From the NCBI GenBank assembly GCA_937901895.1, contig CALGTD010000042.1:1-64000 (forward strand): a stretch of 64,000 nucleotides of DNA, written 5' to 3'. Numbering within the stretch: position 1 is the stretch's first letter; the number at the start of each line of letters is the position of its first letter. This document shows positions 45,436 through 55,014 of this stretch, piece by piece. The DNA comes from an uncultured Spartobacteria bacterium. GTDB lineage: Bacteria > Verrucomicrobiota > Verrucomicrobiia > Chthoniobacterales > JAATET01. Under the pieces are notes generated by a model. It did not search any database. It saw only the letters and a list, made by a program, of their open reading frames with translations, and was not told the DNA's origin. The translations under genes were made by a program, and so were the position numbers.

Positions 45436-47352
45436 CTAGATGGCTTGAAGAACCTCCTCCACGGTGGTGATTCCGAGCAGAGCCTTTTCGGCGCCGTCGT
45501 ATCGATAGCTGCGATATCCCCGCGTGGCTGCGAGTTCCATGAGGCCGTTTTCGTCGATGCCGTCGCTCACGGCTTTGCGAATCTGGTCGTCAAGGACGAG
45601 GAGTTCAAAGATGCCCGTCCTCCCGCGAAAACCGGTGCCGTGGCATTTGTCGCAACCGACCGGGCCGTAGAGTGTGGCGCCGGAATCGAAGGCGATGCCG
45701 ATCGAGGCGAGTTCGTTGCCCTGGGCGGGATACGGCGCGCGGCATTGCGCACACAGCACCCGCACCAGCCGCTGACCGAGGATCATGAGCAGCGCGGATC
45801 CCAGCTGGTAGCGCTCGATGCCCATGTCCTGCAGGCGGGAGATCGTGCCGATGGCATCCTTGGTGTGCAGAGAGCTGAAGACGAGATGTCCGGTGAGCGC
45901 GGCGCGAACAGCGACGGCACCCGCCTCGGCATCGCGCATCTCGCCCACAAGAATCACGTCGGGATCCTGTCGCAGGATGGAGCGCAACCCGGCTTCGTAA
46001 GTGACGCCGGCTTTCGTGTTCACGGCGATCTGCGTGGCTCCGTCGAGTTCGTATTCCGCCGGATCCTCGATCGTCATGATGTTCAGCTTCGATGCATCGA
46101 GCTGACGGAGCGCTGCATAGAGGGTGGAGGTCTTGCCGGAGCCGGTGGGGCCCGTCGCGAGGATCATGCCATTTCGCGAATGAATGACATTCTGAAAGGT
46201 GGTGAGCATTTCCTCGGACATGCCGAGCGCGGGGAGGTCAAACACGCCGCTGCGATGGTCGAGCACGCGAATGACCATCTTTTCACCGTGGATGGAATTT
46301 GCCGTCGCCACCCGGAAGTCAACGTCGCGATCGTCGATGCGTGCCTGGAAGCGGCCGTCCTGCGCGCGCCGTTTCTCGGCGATGTCGATCTCGGCAAGCG
46401 TCTTCAGCGAGAGAACGAGACGGCGGCCCTCGGCCTGTTCGTAGGTCGAACGTTCGTGAAGAATTCCGTCGAGGCGAAATCGCACGCGATAGTGCGTGCC
46501 GGTGGGTTCGATGTGGATGTCGCTGGCCTTCTCGAGCAGCGCCTCTTCCAGCATCTCGCCGGCAAGCTCGAGGCCGGAGACGAGTTCGGAGTCGTTCTTG
46601 AGAGCGACGGAGCGGCGCTCGGTGTCGAGGAAGGTGAATCCCTTCCTCGCGCGACCCTTGCGGGCGAGATAGGCCGCCGGGTCGATCGTGACCGGTCCTT
46701 TCGACGGGGCTTCCGAGCCCGAGCCGCCGTTGGACTGAAGCTTCGCCGTTCCCGCCCCGCGGAGTGCCGATTTCCGCCGTGCCTGATGGATTCGCAGCGC
46801 GACAAAATACATCGCCGCGCCGAGACCTGGCAGCAGCAGGGCCGTCATGGACCAAAAGCGCGGCTCCGCCCTTCGTTCGAGCAGGCTGCGTTGCACTGCG
46901 ACCAGACTGCGCATCCAGATCGCGCTGCCGGCGAGCAGCGTGAGAAGAAAAACGGCAAACCGTCCGCTTCGAGGTGTGGCGGTGTTCGCCGTCGGATCCG
47001 TGTCGGTCCGGTTGTTACCCTGAGTCTGGACCCGTGAAGAGGGTGTCGTTCCCGCGGCGGATCGGGGATCGGTTGATGGAGGGGTCGCCGTCGGTGGTTC
47101 CGCAGCCGGCTGGAGGGCGGCGGCGAATTCGGCTGGAGGGCGGCCATCGATGCTCTTGATCGACGAGATCGGAAGTCGAACCATTCCATCCTGAACGATC
47201 ACGGAGATGCTCTCTCCGTTGGTCGTCACGATGCGGGCATCGGCCATTCGCCCGCCATCGTGGAACAGGATTTCCGCGGCTTCCGCCCGTGCGAGGATCG
47301 CGGCCGCGAGGATCGGCAGGAGCCGCAGAGGGGATGGAAATCGCCTTTTCAT
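45436..47352 (-). CDS. GspE/PilB-type secretion ATPase fused to an exported N-terminal domain with membrane helices
   Basis: A 638-residue protein starting at the ATG at 47352. Residues 1-25 are a signal-like sequence (RRFPSPLRLLPILAAAILA). Residues about 26-70 are a small beta domain (EILFHDGGRMADARIVTTNG), then a Pro/Thr/Ser-rich linker, then two membrane helices (about 128-150 and 165-185). From about 250 onward it is a complete GspE ATPase: Walker A GPTGSGKTS near residue 404, Asp box, Walker B VILVGEMRDAEA, His box SSLHTKDA, and the zinc-binding pairs CAQC and CDKC. Standard GspE/PilB are soluble, so the exported N-terminus is unusual. The usual N-terminal N1E/GspL-binding domain is missing. 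Confidence 0.85.
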   Translation of the reverse strand: MKRRFPSPLRLLPILAAAILARAEAAEILFHDGGRMADARIVTTNGESISVIVQDGMVRLPISSIKSIDGRPPAEFAAALQPAAEPPTATPPSTDPRSAAGTTPSSRVQTQGNNRTDTDPTANTATPRSGRFAVFLLTLLAGSAIWMRSLVAVQRSLLERRAEPRFWSMTALLLPGLGAAMYFVALRIHQARRKSALRGAGTAKLQSNGGSGSEAPSKGPVTIDPAAYLARKGRARKGFTFLDTERRSVALKNDSELVSGLELAGEMLEEALLEKASDIHIEPTGTHYRVRFRLDGILHERSTYEQAEGRRLVLSLKTLAEIDIAEKRRAQDGRFQARIDDRDVDFRVATANSIHGEKMVIRVLDHRSGVFDLPALGMSEEMLTTFQNVIHSRNGMILATGPTGSGKTSTLYAALRQLDASKLNIMTIEDPAEYELDGATQIAVNTKAGVTYEAGLRSILRQDPDVILVGEMRDAEAGAVAVRAALTGHLVFSSLHTKDAIGTISRLQDMGIERYQLGSALLMILGQRLVRVLCAQCRAPYPAQGNELASIGIAFDSGATLYGPVGCDKCHGTGFRGRTGIFELLVLDDQIRKAVSDGIDENGLMELAATRGYRSYRYDGAEKALLGITTVEEVLQAI

Positions 47353-47403
47353 TGTGCGGCCTCGAGCGAGTTGGATTTTGGAGTCAATTGACATCAGGCG
47401 ACG

Positions 47404-47910
47404 TCATGCCGTCGGCGGCAGGGGCTTTCTGGGGCGTCGCTTTGCAATCAGGAATGTGATCGTATAGGCGATTACCGCGGCCGGCACAGCGAAGGCCATC
47501 GAACCAACGAGCAGAGGCAGACCGACATCGAGAAAAGTCGTCCACTGAAGCATCTCGCTGAGTTTGAGATGATGCATTTCGATCTTCGGAGGAAGACGGT
47601 GTGGATTGCTGAGAATCCAGTAGCCGATGTCGTATTCCAGCCGGAGCAGGAACGGCCAGAGCGGAGTGATGACGTCGTGCAGGCAGACGGAGATCACAGC
47701 CGCCAGTTTGCTGCAGCGTGCCAGCCATGCGGAGCCGAGGCAGAGCAGCGTCTTTACGCCGAACAGCGGGGTGAAGCCCCAGAACATCCCGATTGCAACG
47801 CCTCCGGCGATCGCATGGGGCGTGTCACGAAGCTCGAGAAGTTTGCGAAACAGTCCTCCGAAATAATTTGCCAGACGTCGCAGCGGGGAGGCGGGCGGCG
47901 AGGGGCTCAT
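47404..47910 (-). CDS. DUF2062 membrane protein
   Basis: A 168-residue protein read from the ATG at 47910. The DUF2062 signature is present (HAIAGGVAIGMFWGFTPLFGVKTLL and VISVCLHDVITPLWPFLLRLEYDIG). About three membrane helices are predicted. DUF2062 proteins are common but uncharacterised; some are fused to glycosyltransferases. It heads the minus-strand unit leading to hisG, 51 bases upstream of the GspE-like gene, and is divergent from the OmpA/TonB-like gene. Confidence 0.85.
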   Translation of the reverse strand: MSPSPPASPLRRLANYFGGLFRKLLELRDTPHAIAGGVAIGMFWGFTPLFGVKTLLCLGSAWLARCSKLAAVISVCLHDVITPLWPFLLRLEYDIGYWILSNPHRLPPKIEMHHLKLSEMLQWTTFLDVGLPLLVGSMAFAVPAAVIAYTITFLIAKRRPRKPLPPTA

Positions 47911-47999
47911 ATCGCGGCGAAGACAACCAGCAGGGCACGCGGTTTTCCAGCATTGAATTCCGGCTTGCCGGAGGTAGGCTTCGAAATTCCACGGATGGC

Positions 48000-49004
48000 A
48001 TGAGGACAGCGGGCGAGAACATCGAAATTTTCGACGAAGAGCCATCCGGCTTTGCGCGGTGGCTCGCGCCCGCGCTGATCATTTCGCTCCTGCTCCACGT
48101 GATTTTCTACATGTGGGCGCGCGGGTATCCGTTCGAGCCGTTCAGCGAGGATTATTACGACCAGTTTGTGCCGCGCACGTTCCGGCTGGACCGCGTGGAA
48201 ATTGACCCGCGCCTGCTCGAGCCGGAGGCTGCCGAGGAGGAGAAGAAGGCGGCAGCGCCGACGGCCGTCGAACTTCCCAAGGAGACCGTGAGCCTGGGGG
48301 CGGTGGAGGCGGAGGTGAAGTTCACGCCGGCCGCCCCGGAGATTGAAAACCCGATTCTCGTGGAGAAGCCATCCGTCGAGCAGACGAGTTTCCAGGATGT
48401 CGTGCAGAGCGCGGAGGTCAATGGTGCCCAGACGGTCGTGGAGGATCTCGATGCACTGCGCGAGGAACTGCTCCGGAACGATCCGGTGTCCTCCGGCAGA
48501 CCGCTTCTCGATCTCGGGCCCACGGAAGCCGAGTCGGGTTCGCCTTCGGGAACCGCGACGGAATTGTCGGGAGGGAACACGAAGGGCTTCAGCAACCTCG
48601 ACAGCCTCCTTGCCCAGACGGGCCCCCTCACGAACGAGACGGCTCCCATTCTCATGCCCGCGGACCTGTTGTTCGATTACGACAGCGCGGAAGTGCGGCC
48701 GTCCGCGATTCCGAGCCTGGAAAAACTTGGAATCATCGTTCGTCGGAATCCAAACGCGGACTTCACGATCGAAGGGCACACCGATTCGTTTGGCGGGGAG
48801 GAATACAACTTCAAGCTGAGCGAGACGCGGGCGGAGTCCGTCAAGGCATGGCTCGTGCAGAACATGAATATCGACCCTGCGCGCATCCGCACGAGAGGGT
48901 TTGGAATGACCCGTCTCATCGCTCCGGCTTCGGGCGGAATCGAGGAGCAGCAGATCAATCGTCGCGTCGAGATCGTGATTCACGCGAAGCCGGAAGGTCG
49001 TTGA
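48000..49004 (+). CDS. Inner-membrane-anchored OmpA/MotB-domain protein with TonB-like architecture
   Basis: A 334-residue protein. A short cytoplasmic N-terminus precedes one membrane helix (WLAPALIISLLLHVIFYMWA, about 20-40), the topology of TonB. A long acidic, Pro/Glu/Val-rich periplasmic linker (about 60-215) follows. The C-terminus is an OmpA domain: LLFDYDSAEVRPSAIPSLEKL, IEGHTDSFGGEEYN, SETRAESVKAWL, GFGMTRLIA and NRRVEIVI, which bind peptidoglycan. It probably tethers the inner membrane to the wall. The ATG at 48000 begins three bases into the sequence GGCATGAGG; glnD follows after three bases. Confidence 0.82.
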   Translation: MRTAGENIEIFDEEPSGFARWLAPALIISLLLHVIFYMWARGYPFEPFSEDYYDQFVPRTFRLDRVEIDPRLLEPEAAEEEKKAAAPTAVELPKETVSLGAVEAEVKFTPAAPEIENPILVEKPSVEQTSFQDVVQSAEVNGAQTVVEDLDALREELLRNDPVSSGRPLLDLGPTEAESGSPSGTATELSGGNTKGFSNLDSLLAQTGPLTNETAPILMPADLLFDYDSAEVRPSAIPSLEKLGIIVRRNPNADFTIEGHTDSFGGEEYNFKLSETRAESVKAWLVQNMNIDPARIRTRGFGMTRLIAPASGGIEEQQINRRVEIVIHAKPEGR

Positions 49005-49007
49005 CCG

Positions 49008-51743
49008 ATGGTTCCCCGGCACAAGGATCGCGTGCTCGCCGAGGCGGCCCGCAAACTGGCTGAGCGCACCCGGCGCGGGAAGCAGGACTGGCTGCCGATC
49101 TTCAAGCGATTCCTCAAGCTCGAGGAACACCGGCTGCGGCTCTGGCACAACGCCGGAGGAGGAGGCCGTGAAATCGCGCGGCAGCGGGCCGAGCTCATCG
49201 ACATCGTGTTTCGCGAGCTGTTCGAGGCCGTTTCCAAATCGGCCCCGCCCGCGCCTCCGGATCGCTTCGTCGTGGCGGCGTTTGGAGGATACGGCCGCCG
49301 GGAAATGAACCCGTTCAGCGACGTGGACATCATGTTCATCGTCGATCGCGGGAAGCCGTCGGCGGTGCTGGAAAACGTGATTCGGAACACGCTTACCGCG
49401 CTGTGGGATCTGGGGCTGAAGGTCGGGCACTCCACGCGCTCGATCGCCCAGGCGATCAAGGCGGCGAATGACGATCCGGTCAACAAGACCTCGATGCTCG
49501 AGTGCCGGTTCCTGCTTGGCGACCGCGAGCTGTTCAACGAATTCAAGGAACGCTTCGAGCGCGACTGCGTAAGGGGCAAGGAGGACGCCTACATTGCATG
49601 GCGGCTCGCTAGCCAGCGAGAGAGTCACGAGAAATTCGGAGGCTCGGTGTTCATGCAGGAGCCCAATGTGAAGAACGGCTGCGGGGGCCTGCGTGATTAT
49701 CAGAACATGCTCTGGGTCGCGTATTTTTCGAAGGGCATCAACACGCCGTCCAAGCTCGTCGAGCGGAAGTTTCTACGCTCCTCCGAGCGCCGGCTGCTCG
49801 ACAAGGCCTGCGACTTCCTGCTGAGGGTGCGCACGGAGATGCATTATCAGAACGGCCGTCCGCTCGACGGACTCACGCTGCAAATGCAGGGGCGTGTGGC
49901 CACGGCGTTTCAATATCCGCAGAAGCACATCCTCCGGCGGTGCGAGGCCTTCATGCGGGATTACTACAGCCACACCCGCGACATCTACCTCATCACGCGT
50001 CTCGTGCTCGACCGGCTCAAGGTGATCGAGGAGCCGAAGACCGGTCGTCTGCTGGGCCTGCTCGGACGCAAGCCCCGGGTCGAAAAATTCGATGGGTTTC
50101 TGGCGAAGGAGGGCCAGATGTTTCCGCAGGATCGCGAAATTTTCCGGGAGGATCCGTTCCGGTTGCTGAGGGCGTTCCGGCACGCACAGCAACGGCGGCT
50201 GGAACTCAGCGCGGAACTCCGCGACCTCCTTGCGCGGCGTGCGCGGCTGATCGATCGGACGTTTCAATACGCCCGGTTGAGCCGGGAGACCTTTCTCGAG
50301 ATTCTTTCCCACAAGGGCGAAGTCGGACCGATCCTTCGCGCAATGCACGAGACGGGCGTGCTCGGACGCTACATGCCGGAATTTGGTGCCCTCACCTGCC
50401 TGGTGCAGCACGAGTTCTTTCACCGATATACGGCGGATGAGCACACGCTCGTCTGCATCGAGAAACTCGATGAAGTGCTGCTCTCCGATGAGAGGCGTTT
50501 GCAGGGATATCGCGCGTTGTTCCAGCAGCTCGAAGACCCCGCGATTCTCTACCTCGCGCTGCTTCTCCACGACGTCGGCAAGGCGGCGAACACCCGCCAT
50601 CACGAGGAGCAAAGCGCCATCCTTGCGCACCGTGTGGCGCGGAGATTTCAACTCTCGCCCGATCGTCGGCGGATGTTGCTAACCCTGGTGGATTCCCACT
50701 ACGCGCTTTCGCACACGGCTCAGACGCGCAACCTCGACGAGCCCGCCACCATCTCGGAGTTTGTGGGCATTGTTCACAACCGGCGCAATCTCGACGCGCT
50801 GATGCTGCTCACGCTCGCCGACGGTCGTGGCACCAGCGACGAGAACTGGTCGGACTGGAAGGAGTCGCTGGTCTGGCAGCTCTATCGCAAGGCGAAGGAG
50901 TTCCTCGAGGCCGGTCCGCGCTGGGTCGAAATGCGGCGGCGCGACCGCGAGTCGCTGCATTCCGAAGTCCGACGGATGCTTCCCGCCGGCTACGAGAGCG
51001 AAGTGGAGGCGCTTTTCGACTACATGCCGGAGCGGTATTTCCACGCCTTTGAGGCTGCGGCGATCGTGGAGCACCTCAAGGTCTTCCGCGCGTTTCTGCA
51101 CCAGCATCTCAACGAGCCGTCGAGGGTGTTGCAGCCGGTTTATCGCTGGATTCCCCGGCCGGAGCGCGGCCACACGGAGGTCTGGGTGTGCGGGTGGGAT
51201 CGCGAACGTCTGCTCGAGCGAATTGCGGGAGCGTTTCTCTCGGTGCATGTGAACATCCTCAGCGCCGACATCTTCACACGCGGAGACAACCTCGCGCTCG
51301 ACATCTTCCGCGTCTGCGACACGCGACAGCAGCCGGTCACCAGTCAACGGGACATTGAGCGAGTCGAGGAGCGGCTCAACGAGGCCCTGCGCGAAAGCGA
51401 CTTCGACTTCACACCGCTCATCGGCGAGCCGAGCCGGCTGCGCTCCTACCGCCTCTCGCAGGAGGCCGAGCTGCCCACGCGCATCGTCGTGGACAACTCC
51501 TCGCACCCGCTCTACACGATCGTCGAGGTTCAGACGCCCGATCGCATCGGACTGCTCTATTCGATGCTGCGTGCGTTTGGCGGCGCGGGGATTTCCATCC
51601 AGACCTCGCGCATCACCACGGAAATGGGCGTGGCGCTGGACACCTTTTATGTGACCGGGCGCGACGACCGGAAAATCGAAGATCCGGCGAAGATTCAGCG
51701 ACTCCTCAAACGCGCGGCGACCGGATCCGGAGAGCTCCCCTGA
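49008..51743 (+). CDS. glnD: [Protein-PII] uridylyltransferase/uridylyl-removing enzyme GlnD
   Basis: A 911-residue nitrogen sensor. The nucleotidyltransferase domain has GGYGRREMNPFSDVDIMF near 92-109, the central region is the GlnD_UR_UTase helical part, the HD domain has LLLHDVGKA (near 516-524) with THH-like ligands, and two C-terminal ACT domains follow (VWVCGWDRERLLERIAGAF near 725 and IVEVQTPDRIGLLYSMLRAF near 840), which sense glutamine. It uridylylates and de-uridylylates PII. It follows the OmpA-like gene by three bases, an unusual neighbour. Confidence 0.95.
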   Translation: MVPRHKDRVLAEAARKLAERTRRGKQDWLPIFKRFLKLEEHRLRLWHNAGGGGREIARQRAELIDIVFRELFEAVSKSAPPAPPDRFVVAAFGGYGRREMNPFSDVDIMFIVDRGKPSAVLENVIRNTLTALWDLGLKVGHSTRSIAQAIKAANDDPVNKTSMLECRFLLGDRELFNEFKERFERDCVRGKEDAYIAWRLASQRESHEKFGGSVFMQEPNVKNGCGGLRDYQNMLWVAYFSKGINTPSKLVERKFLRSSERRLLDKACDFLLRVRTEMHYQNGRPLDGLTLQMQGRVATAFQYPQKHILRRCEAFMRDYYSHTRDIYLITRLVLDRLKVIEEPKTGRLLGLLGRKPRVEKFDGFLAKEGQMFPQDREIFREDPFRLLRAFRHAQQRRLELSAELRDLLARRARLIDRTFQYARLSRETFLEILSHKGEVGPILRAMHETGVLGRYMPEFGALTCLVQHEFFHRYTADEHTLVCIEKLDEVLLSDERRLQGYRALFQQLEDPAILYLALLLHDVGKAANTRHHEEQSAILAHRVARRFQLSPDRRRMLLTLVDSHYALSHTAQTRNLDEPATISEFVGIVHNRRNLDALMLLTLADGRGTSDENWSDWKESLVWQLYRKAKEFLEAGPRWVEMRRRDRESLHSEVRRMLPAGYESEVEALFDYMPERYFHAFEAAAIVEHLKVFRAFLHQHLNEPSRVLQPVYRWIPRPERGHTEVWVCGWDRERLLERIAGAFLSVHVNILSADIFTRGDNLALDIFRVCDTRQQPVTSQRDIERVEERLNEALRESDFDFTPLIGEPSRLRSYRLSQEAELPTRIVVDNSSHPLYTIVEVQTPDRIGLLYSMLRAFGGAGISIQTSRITTEMGVALDTFYVTGRDDRKIEDPAKIQRLLKRAATGSGELP

Positions 51744-51767
51744 GTGGTTCTTCGGGGAGCGGCCTGC

Positions 51768-51796
51768 TTGACACCCGCATCCGCGGCGGCTCCAGT
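51768..51796 (+). promoter_or_regulatory. Promoter candidate before the START-like gene
   Basis: A perfect -35 TTGACA (51768-51773) is followed after 17 bases by TCCAGT (51791-51796), a poor -10 match (3/6), ending six bases before the ATG at 51803. No ribosome-binding sequence intervenes. Confidence 0.4.
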
Positions 51797-51802
51797 CTCC
51801 CC

Positions 51803-52405
51803 ATGACCCTTAGAACCTGGCTTGGTGTTGCGGCATTCCTCCTCTGCGGTTCCTTCGCCGCGAGGGCGGACATGATTTCGGATCTCAGCAAGGAGGAGAT
51901 CGCGAAGCTCATGGCTGGCGAGATGATCGTCAGTGGAAAGGACATGCCGACCGGAGGCTGGCCACAGGTCACGGTCTATACGTTTGTGAAAGCTCCGGTC
52001 GATGTGATCGAGGGCGTGCTGCGCGACTACGAGCACGCGCAGGATTTTCAGCCGGGCCTCGTCTCCGCGAAGGTCATTTCCCATCCAAGTCCGGATGTCT
52101 ACGAGGTCGAATATACATCGAAGCTGCCGATGTTCGGCACGACGACCTACACGATGCGCAACACGTTCAAGAACGTGGACAACGGGTTCGAGGTGACGTG
52201 GAAGCTGGTGAAATCCTCGATGGCGGAGATTTCCGACGGCTCATTGCGCGCGGAGCCTTACAAGGACGGCAGCATCTTCCGCTACGTGAACTACGTGAAG
52301 CCGAAGTCGTCGATCGCGATGATCGCGAAGAATGCAGCCCTCGGTGAGGCGAAGAAAACGGTGTCGGAACTGAAGGCCGAAGCCGAGAAGCGCGCGAAGG
52401 ACTGA
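51803..52405 (+). CDS. Exported START/SRPBCC-like protein
   Basis: A 200-residue protein with a signal peptide (LGVAAFLLCGSFAARADM). The mature part matches the bacterial SRPBCC/START-like fold (FVKAPVDVIEGVLRDYEHAQDFQPGLVSAKVIS, then YTMRNTFKNV and FEVTWKLV). These helix-grip domains bind a hydrophobic ligand in a central cavity. The ligand is unknown. It is convergent with the large secreted protein, seven bases away. Confidence 0.75.
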   Translation: MTLRTWLGVAAFLLCGSFAARADMISDLSKEEIAKLMAGEMIVSGKDMPTGGWPQVTVYTFVKAPVDVIEGVLRDYEHAQDFQPGLVSAKVISHPSPDVYEVEYTSKLPMFGTTTYTMRNTFKNVDNGFEVTWKLVKSSMAEISDGSLRAEPYKDGSIFRYVNYVKPKSSIAMIAKNAALGEAKKTVSELKAEAEKRAKD

Positions 52406-52412
52406 CGGGCGA

Positions 52413-54563
52413 CTATCGCCGCCTTCCGCCACCACCACCACGGTGGCCTCCGAAGTGGTGTCCACCGCCGAAGTTGCCGCGTGCGCGCGCGCCGAAATGA
52501 CGGTTCAGATCCTCGCGATGCGGGCGGAACGCATTTTCATCAGGCCGGTCCCAGCGACCGTTGTGGTGCTGCTCCCAGCCGTCGCCGTTGTGACGATACA
52601 CGTTGCCGTCGCGGTCGGCGTAGAGGTGGTTGCGATCGAGGCGGTTCTGATCGTGCTGCTCGCGGCTTTCATCGCGCTGAATCTGTTGGCGGTCCTCCTG
52701 CCGCTGCGCGCGGTCGGCGGGGTTGCCCCGGTCGTGATCGATCTGGTTTTGCAGATGCTGCTGATGATGCGCGAGGTGCGTTTCGTTGTTCCGAAGCCTC
52801 TCCCGTTCCTGCGGAGTCAGGCGGTTGGGGTGGTTGCGGTAGATGTTCGTGTGATTGACCGTGCGGTTGATGTTGTTCGTGACGTTGCGGTTGATCGTCA
52901 CGTTCTCGTTCCAGTTTGAATTCCAGTTCCAGTTGCTCCACTGGTAGTTGCCGCAGCCCCACCAGCCGCTGTTCCAGCCGCAGGCGAACGCGTCCGCACC
53001 CCAGCCCCCGCCGATTCCAAAGCCCCAGCAACCCCAGCCGACGCTGAACGTGGCGCCGAATCCCCACGTCACCGGCCGCGGGATGAACACGGTTCCGAAC
53101 CACGGGTTGTAGTTCCAGCCGGTGCCGAAGACCACGGCGTCATTGAAAATGTAGCTTCCCGTGTAGCCGGGCAGGTAGCCGCACACGACTGCGTCCGGCG
53201 TGTAGGAATAGATGCTGCAGAACGTGACGGGGTAGATCGGGCAGCTTGGAGGAATCGTGTAAATCACCTGCGGGATCTCAATGCTCACGGTCCACGGGCC
53301 GGTGGGTGCGGGTCCCTGGAACCAGACGCCGTCCGAGCAGACGAAGTAGGTTTCGTCCACCTCCACGACGGACTGCGCGGTATTCACACCGTAACGCACG
53401 GAGGAATCCTTCGTGACGGGCTCAAATTTTGGGTCACCATCGTATGTGACGTCCGGACCGGCTGCGATGCGCTGGACGGCCGCCGTTTGCGGAATGGCGG
53501 CGTCGAGGATGGCGTCCTTCGCCGTCGCGGTGCCGGCCACGCTGGCGAGGGCGTTTGCCTTTGGCGAGCCCGGCGGGATCTTTGCGAAATCCGTAGGCAG
53601 CGCGTTGGCGGCGACATAGGTCCATGGCCCGGACTGGGAACTCGCGGTGAACCAGCGGCCGGAAAGCAGCACGTAGATCGCCTGCGAGTCGATGTCCATG
53701 AACACGTCGCTGTCTGTATTTGAAATGTAGAGAAGGTTCGTGCCCTCGATCGGGCTGTATTCGGCGGGGCCGGTGGTCTGGATCAATTCCGTAGGCTGCG
53801 TGGCGACGATGACCTGCGGTGGCTCGCCGGGCGTGGTTCTGGAACTGGACGACGGATCCTGATGGTTTGCGGCGAGCGAGGCGACGGCGTCGGGCACATC
53901 GGAGGTGGGGATCCACGGGCCGTTGAGGACATTCGCAGAGCTGAGCCACTGACCGCCGCCGTGGAGATAGTAGGTCTTCGTCGAGGGATCGAGCGCGAGG
54001 AAGAACGGCGTGTTCACCACGGTCATGATCGGGGAACCCGGGGTCTGCACGAGCTGGGGCTCGCCGGCGATCGAGACGAGCACGGTGGGTTGCGCGGCGA
54101 AGATGATGTTCGGCGGCGTGGTCTGGAGATCCGCGGCGGCGGCCTGCTGTTGCTTCGTGAGTGCAAGCTGCGCGAGAAGCTGGTTCAGCGAGAGCGTGAG
54201 ATTCCATTCGCCGGCCGCCTGACCGATCGTCTGTGACACGGTTTGCGCAGTGCCGGAATCCGCGCTCGGAAAGTGGCTCTTCGTCACGTCGATGTTCCGG
54301 ACCGTTGCCGTGCCGGTATCGCGATCGGTGGCCACGTTTGCGGTGAAGAAGATTGCACCGAAGAGCGGCTCGCCCGCGCCCTGTGCGACGGACACGGCGG
54401 CGCGGGCGGTGAATTGATTGCCCGAAAACGACTCGATCTGCGGCTGGTAGACGGTGACCTCCCCCGCGGAGGAATCACAGCGTTGCGGCCATGTGGAGAA
54501 CTGCGCCCGGACAGCGGCGGCGGTGAGAGTGATGGCCAGCAGGAATGCGAGCGGGACTTTCAT
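52413..54563 (-). CDS. Large secreted protein with GPW repeats, Gly/aromatic segment and H/R/G-rich tail
   Basis: A 716-residue exported protein starting at the ATG at 54563 ([20 protein letters not shown] signal). The N-terminal half contains at least three loosely repeated units, each ending near a GPW motif ([33 protein letters not shown]) and preceded by a YYL/VYV strand. Residues about 470-560 are rich in Gly, Trp, Tyr and Phe ([19 protein letters not shown]). This is followed by an Asn-rich stretch and an Arg/Gln/His/Asn-rich low-complexity region, ending in [17 protein letters not shown]. It resembles proteins loosely annotated as carbohydrate-binding family V/XII-like. Function unknown. 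Confidence 0.7.
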   Translation of the reverse strand: MKVPLAFLLAITLTAAAVRAQFSTWPQRCDSSAGEVTVYQPQIESFSGNQFTARAAVSVAQGAGEPLFGAIFFTANVATDRDTGTATVRNIDVTKSHFPSADSGTAQTVSQTIGQAAGEWNLTLSLNQLLAQLALTKQQQAAAADLQTTPPNIIFAAQPTVLVSIAGEPQLVQTPGSPIMTVVNTPFFLALDPSTKTYYLHGGGQWLSSANVLNGPWIPTSDVPDAVASLAANHQDPSSSSRTTPGEPPQVIVATQPTELIQTTGPAEYSPIEGTNLLYISNTDSDVFMDIDSQAIYVLLSGRWFTASSQSGPWTYVAANALPTDFAKIPPGSPKANALASVAGTATAKDAILDAAIPQTAAVQRIAAGPDVTYDGDPKFEPVTKDSSVRYGVNTAQSVVEVDETYFVCSDGVWFQGPAPTGPWTVSIEIPQVIYTIPPSCPIYPVTFCSIYSYTPDAVVCGYLPGYTGSYIFNDAVVFGTGWNYNPWFGTVFIPRPVTWGFGATFSVGWGCWGFGIGGGWGADAFACGWNSGWWGCGNYQWSNWNWNSNWNENVTINRNVTNNINRTVNHTNIYRNHPNRLTPQERERLRNNETHLAHHQQHLQNQIDHDRGNPADRAQRQEDRQQIQRDESREQHDQNRLDRNHLYADRDGNVYRHNGDGWEQHHNGRWDRPDENAFRPHREDLNRHFGARARGNFGGGHHFGGHRGGGGGRRR

Positions 54564-54637
54564 TTGTATGGCTCCACTCCAGCCGGCCCCGCATCCCGCC
54601 GCAAGTCGGGAAAAACCGATGCTCGCGGGATTTTTTC

Positions 54638-54666
54638 TTGTTGCGGGGGAGGCCGATCCGCATAGT
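54638..54666 (+). promoter_or_regulatory. Promoter candidate for the rpmI-rplT-pheST unit
   Basis: TTGTTG (54638-54643) and CATAGT (54661-54666) are separated by 17 bases. The -10 ends 12 bases before the rpmI ATG, so the leader would be about six bases. A run of six Ts just upstream (54631-54636) adds A/T-richness. Confidence 0.45.
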
Positions 54667-54678
54667 CTCCGGTTCCTC

Positions 54679-54888
54679 ATGCCAAAAGCAATCGCACGCA
54701 GCAAGACACGCAAGGCAGCCGCGAAACGGTTCAAAGTGACCGCCACCGGCAAGGTTCTGCGCGCTCATGCGGGGCGGCGTCACCTGCTTTCCTGCAAGTC
54801 GGCCAAGCGCAAGCGCAATCTTGCGAAGGCCGCCGTCGTGGAAAAGTCGGACGAGGCCCGCATCAAATTGAACCTGCCTTTCGCGTAA
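54679..54888 (+). CDS. rpmI: Ribosomal protein bL35
   Basis: A 69-residue basic protein. [20 protein letters not shown] is a typical bL35 N-terminus, continuing with [18 protein letters not shown] and a C-terminal basic helix. It is part of the large subunit. An upstream in-frame start at 54454 is a read-through artefact across the divergent gene. rplT follows after 131 bases; infC, which usually precedes rpmI, is not here. Confidence 0.96.
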   Translation: MPKAIARSKTRKAAAKRFKVTATGKVLRAHAGRRHLLSCKSAKRKRNLAKAAVVEKSDEARIKLNLPFA

Positions 54889-54989
54889 CCACCGAGTGAT
54901 CCATGGGTCTTCCCTCGCGATGGCGGGGGATAACGGAACGGACGAGGCCCTGGATCCAAGATAAACGAACAGTCCGCTCCATGGAGGCT

Positions 54990-55014
54990 CCGGCGCTGAA
55001 ACGCCGGGGTTTTT
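54990..55014 (+). terminator. Terminator-like hairpin between rpmI and rplT (possible attenuator)
   Basis: CCGGCG (54990-54995) pairs with CGCCGG (55002-55007) around CTGAAA, followed by GGTTTTT. It ends five bases before the rplT ATG at 55020. A perfect palindrome CTCCATGGAG lies just upstream, near 54978-54987. This could be an attenuator or an L20-binding structure controlling rplT. Confidence 0.6.
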
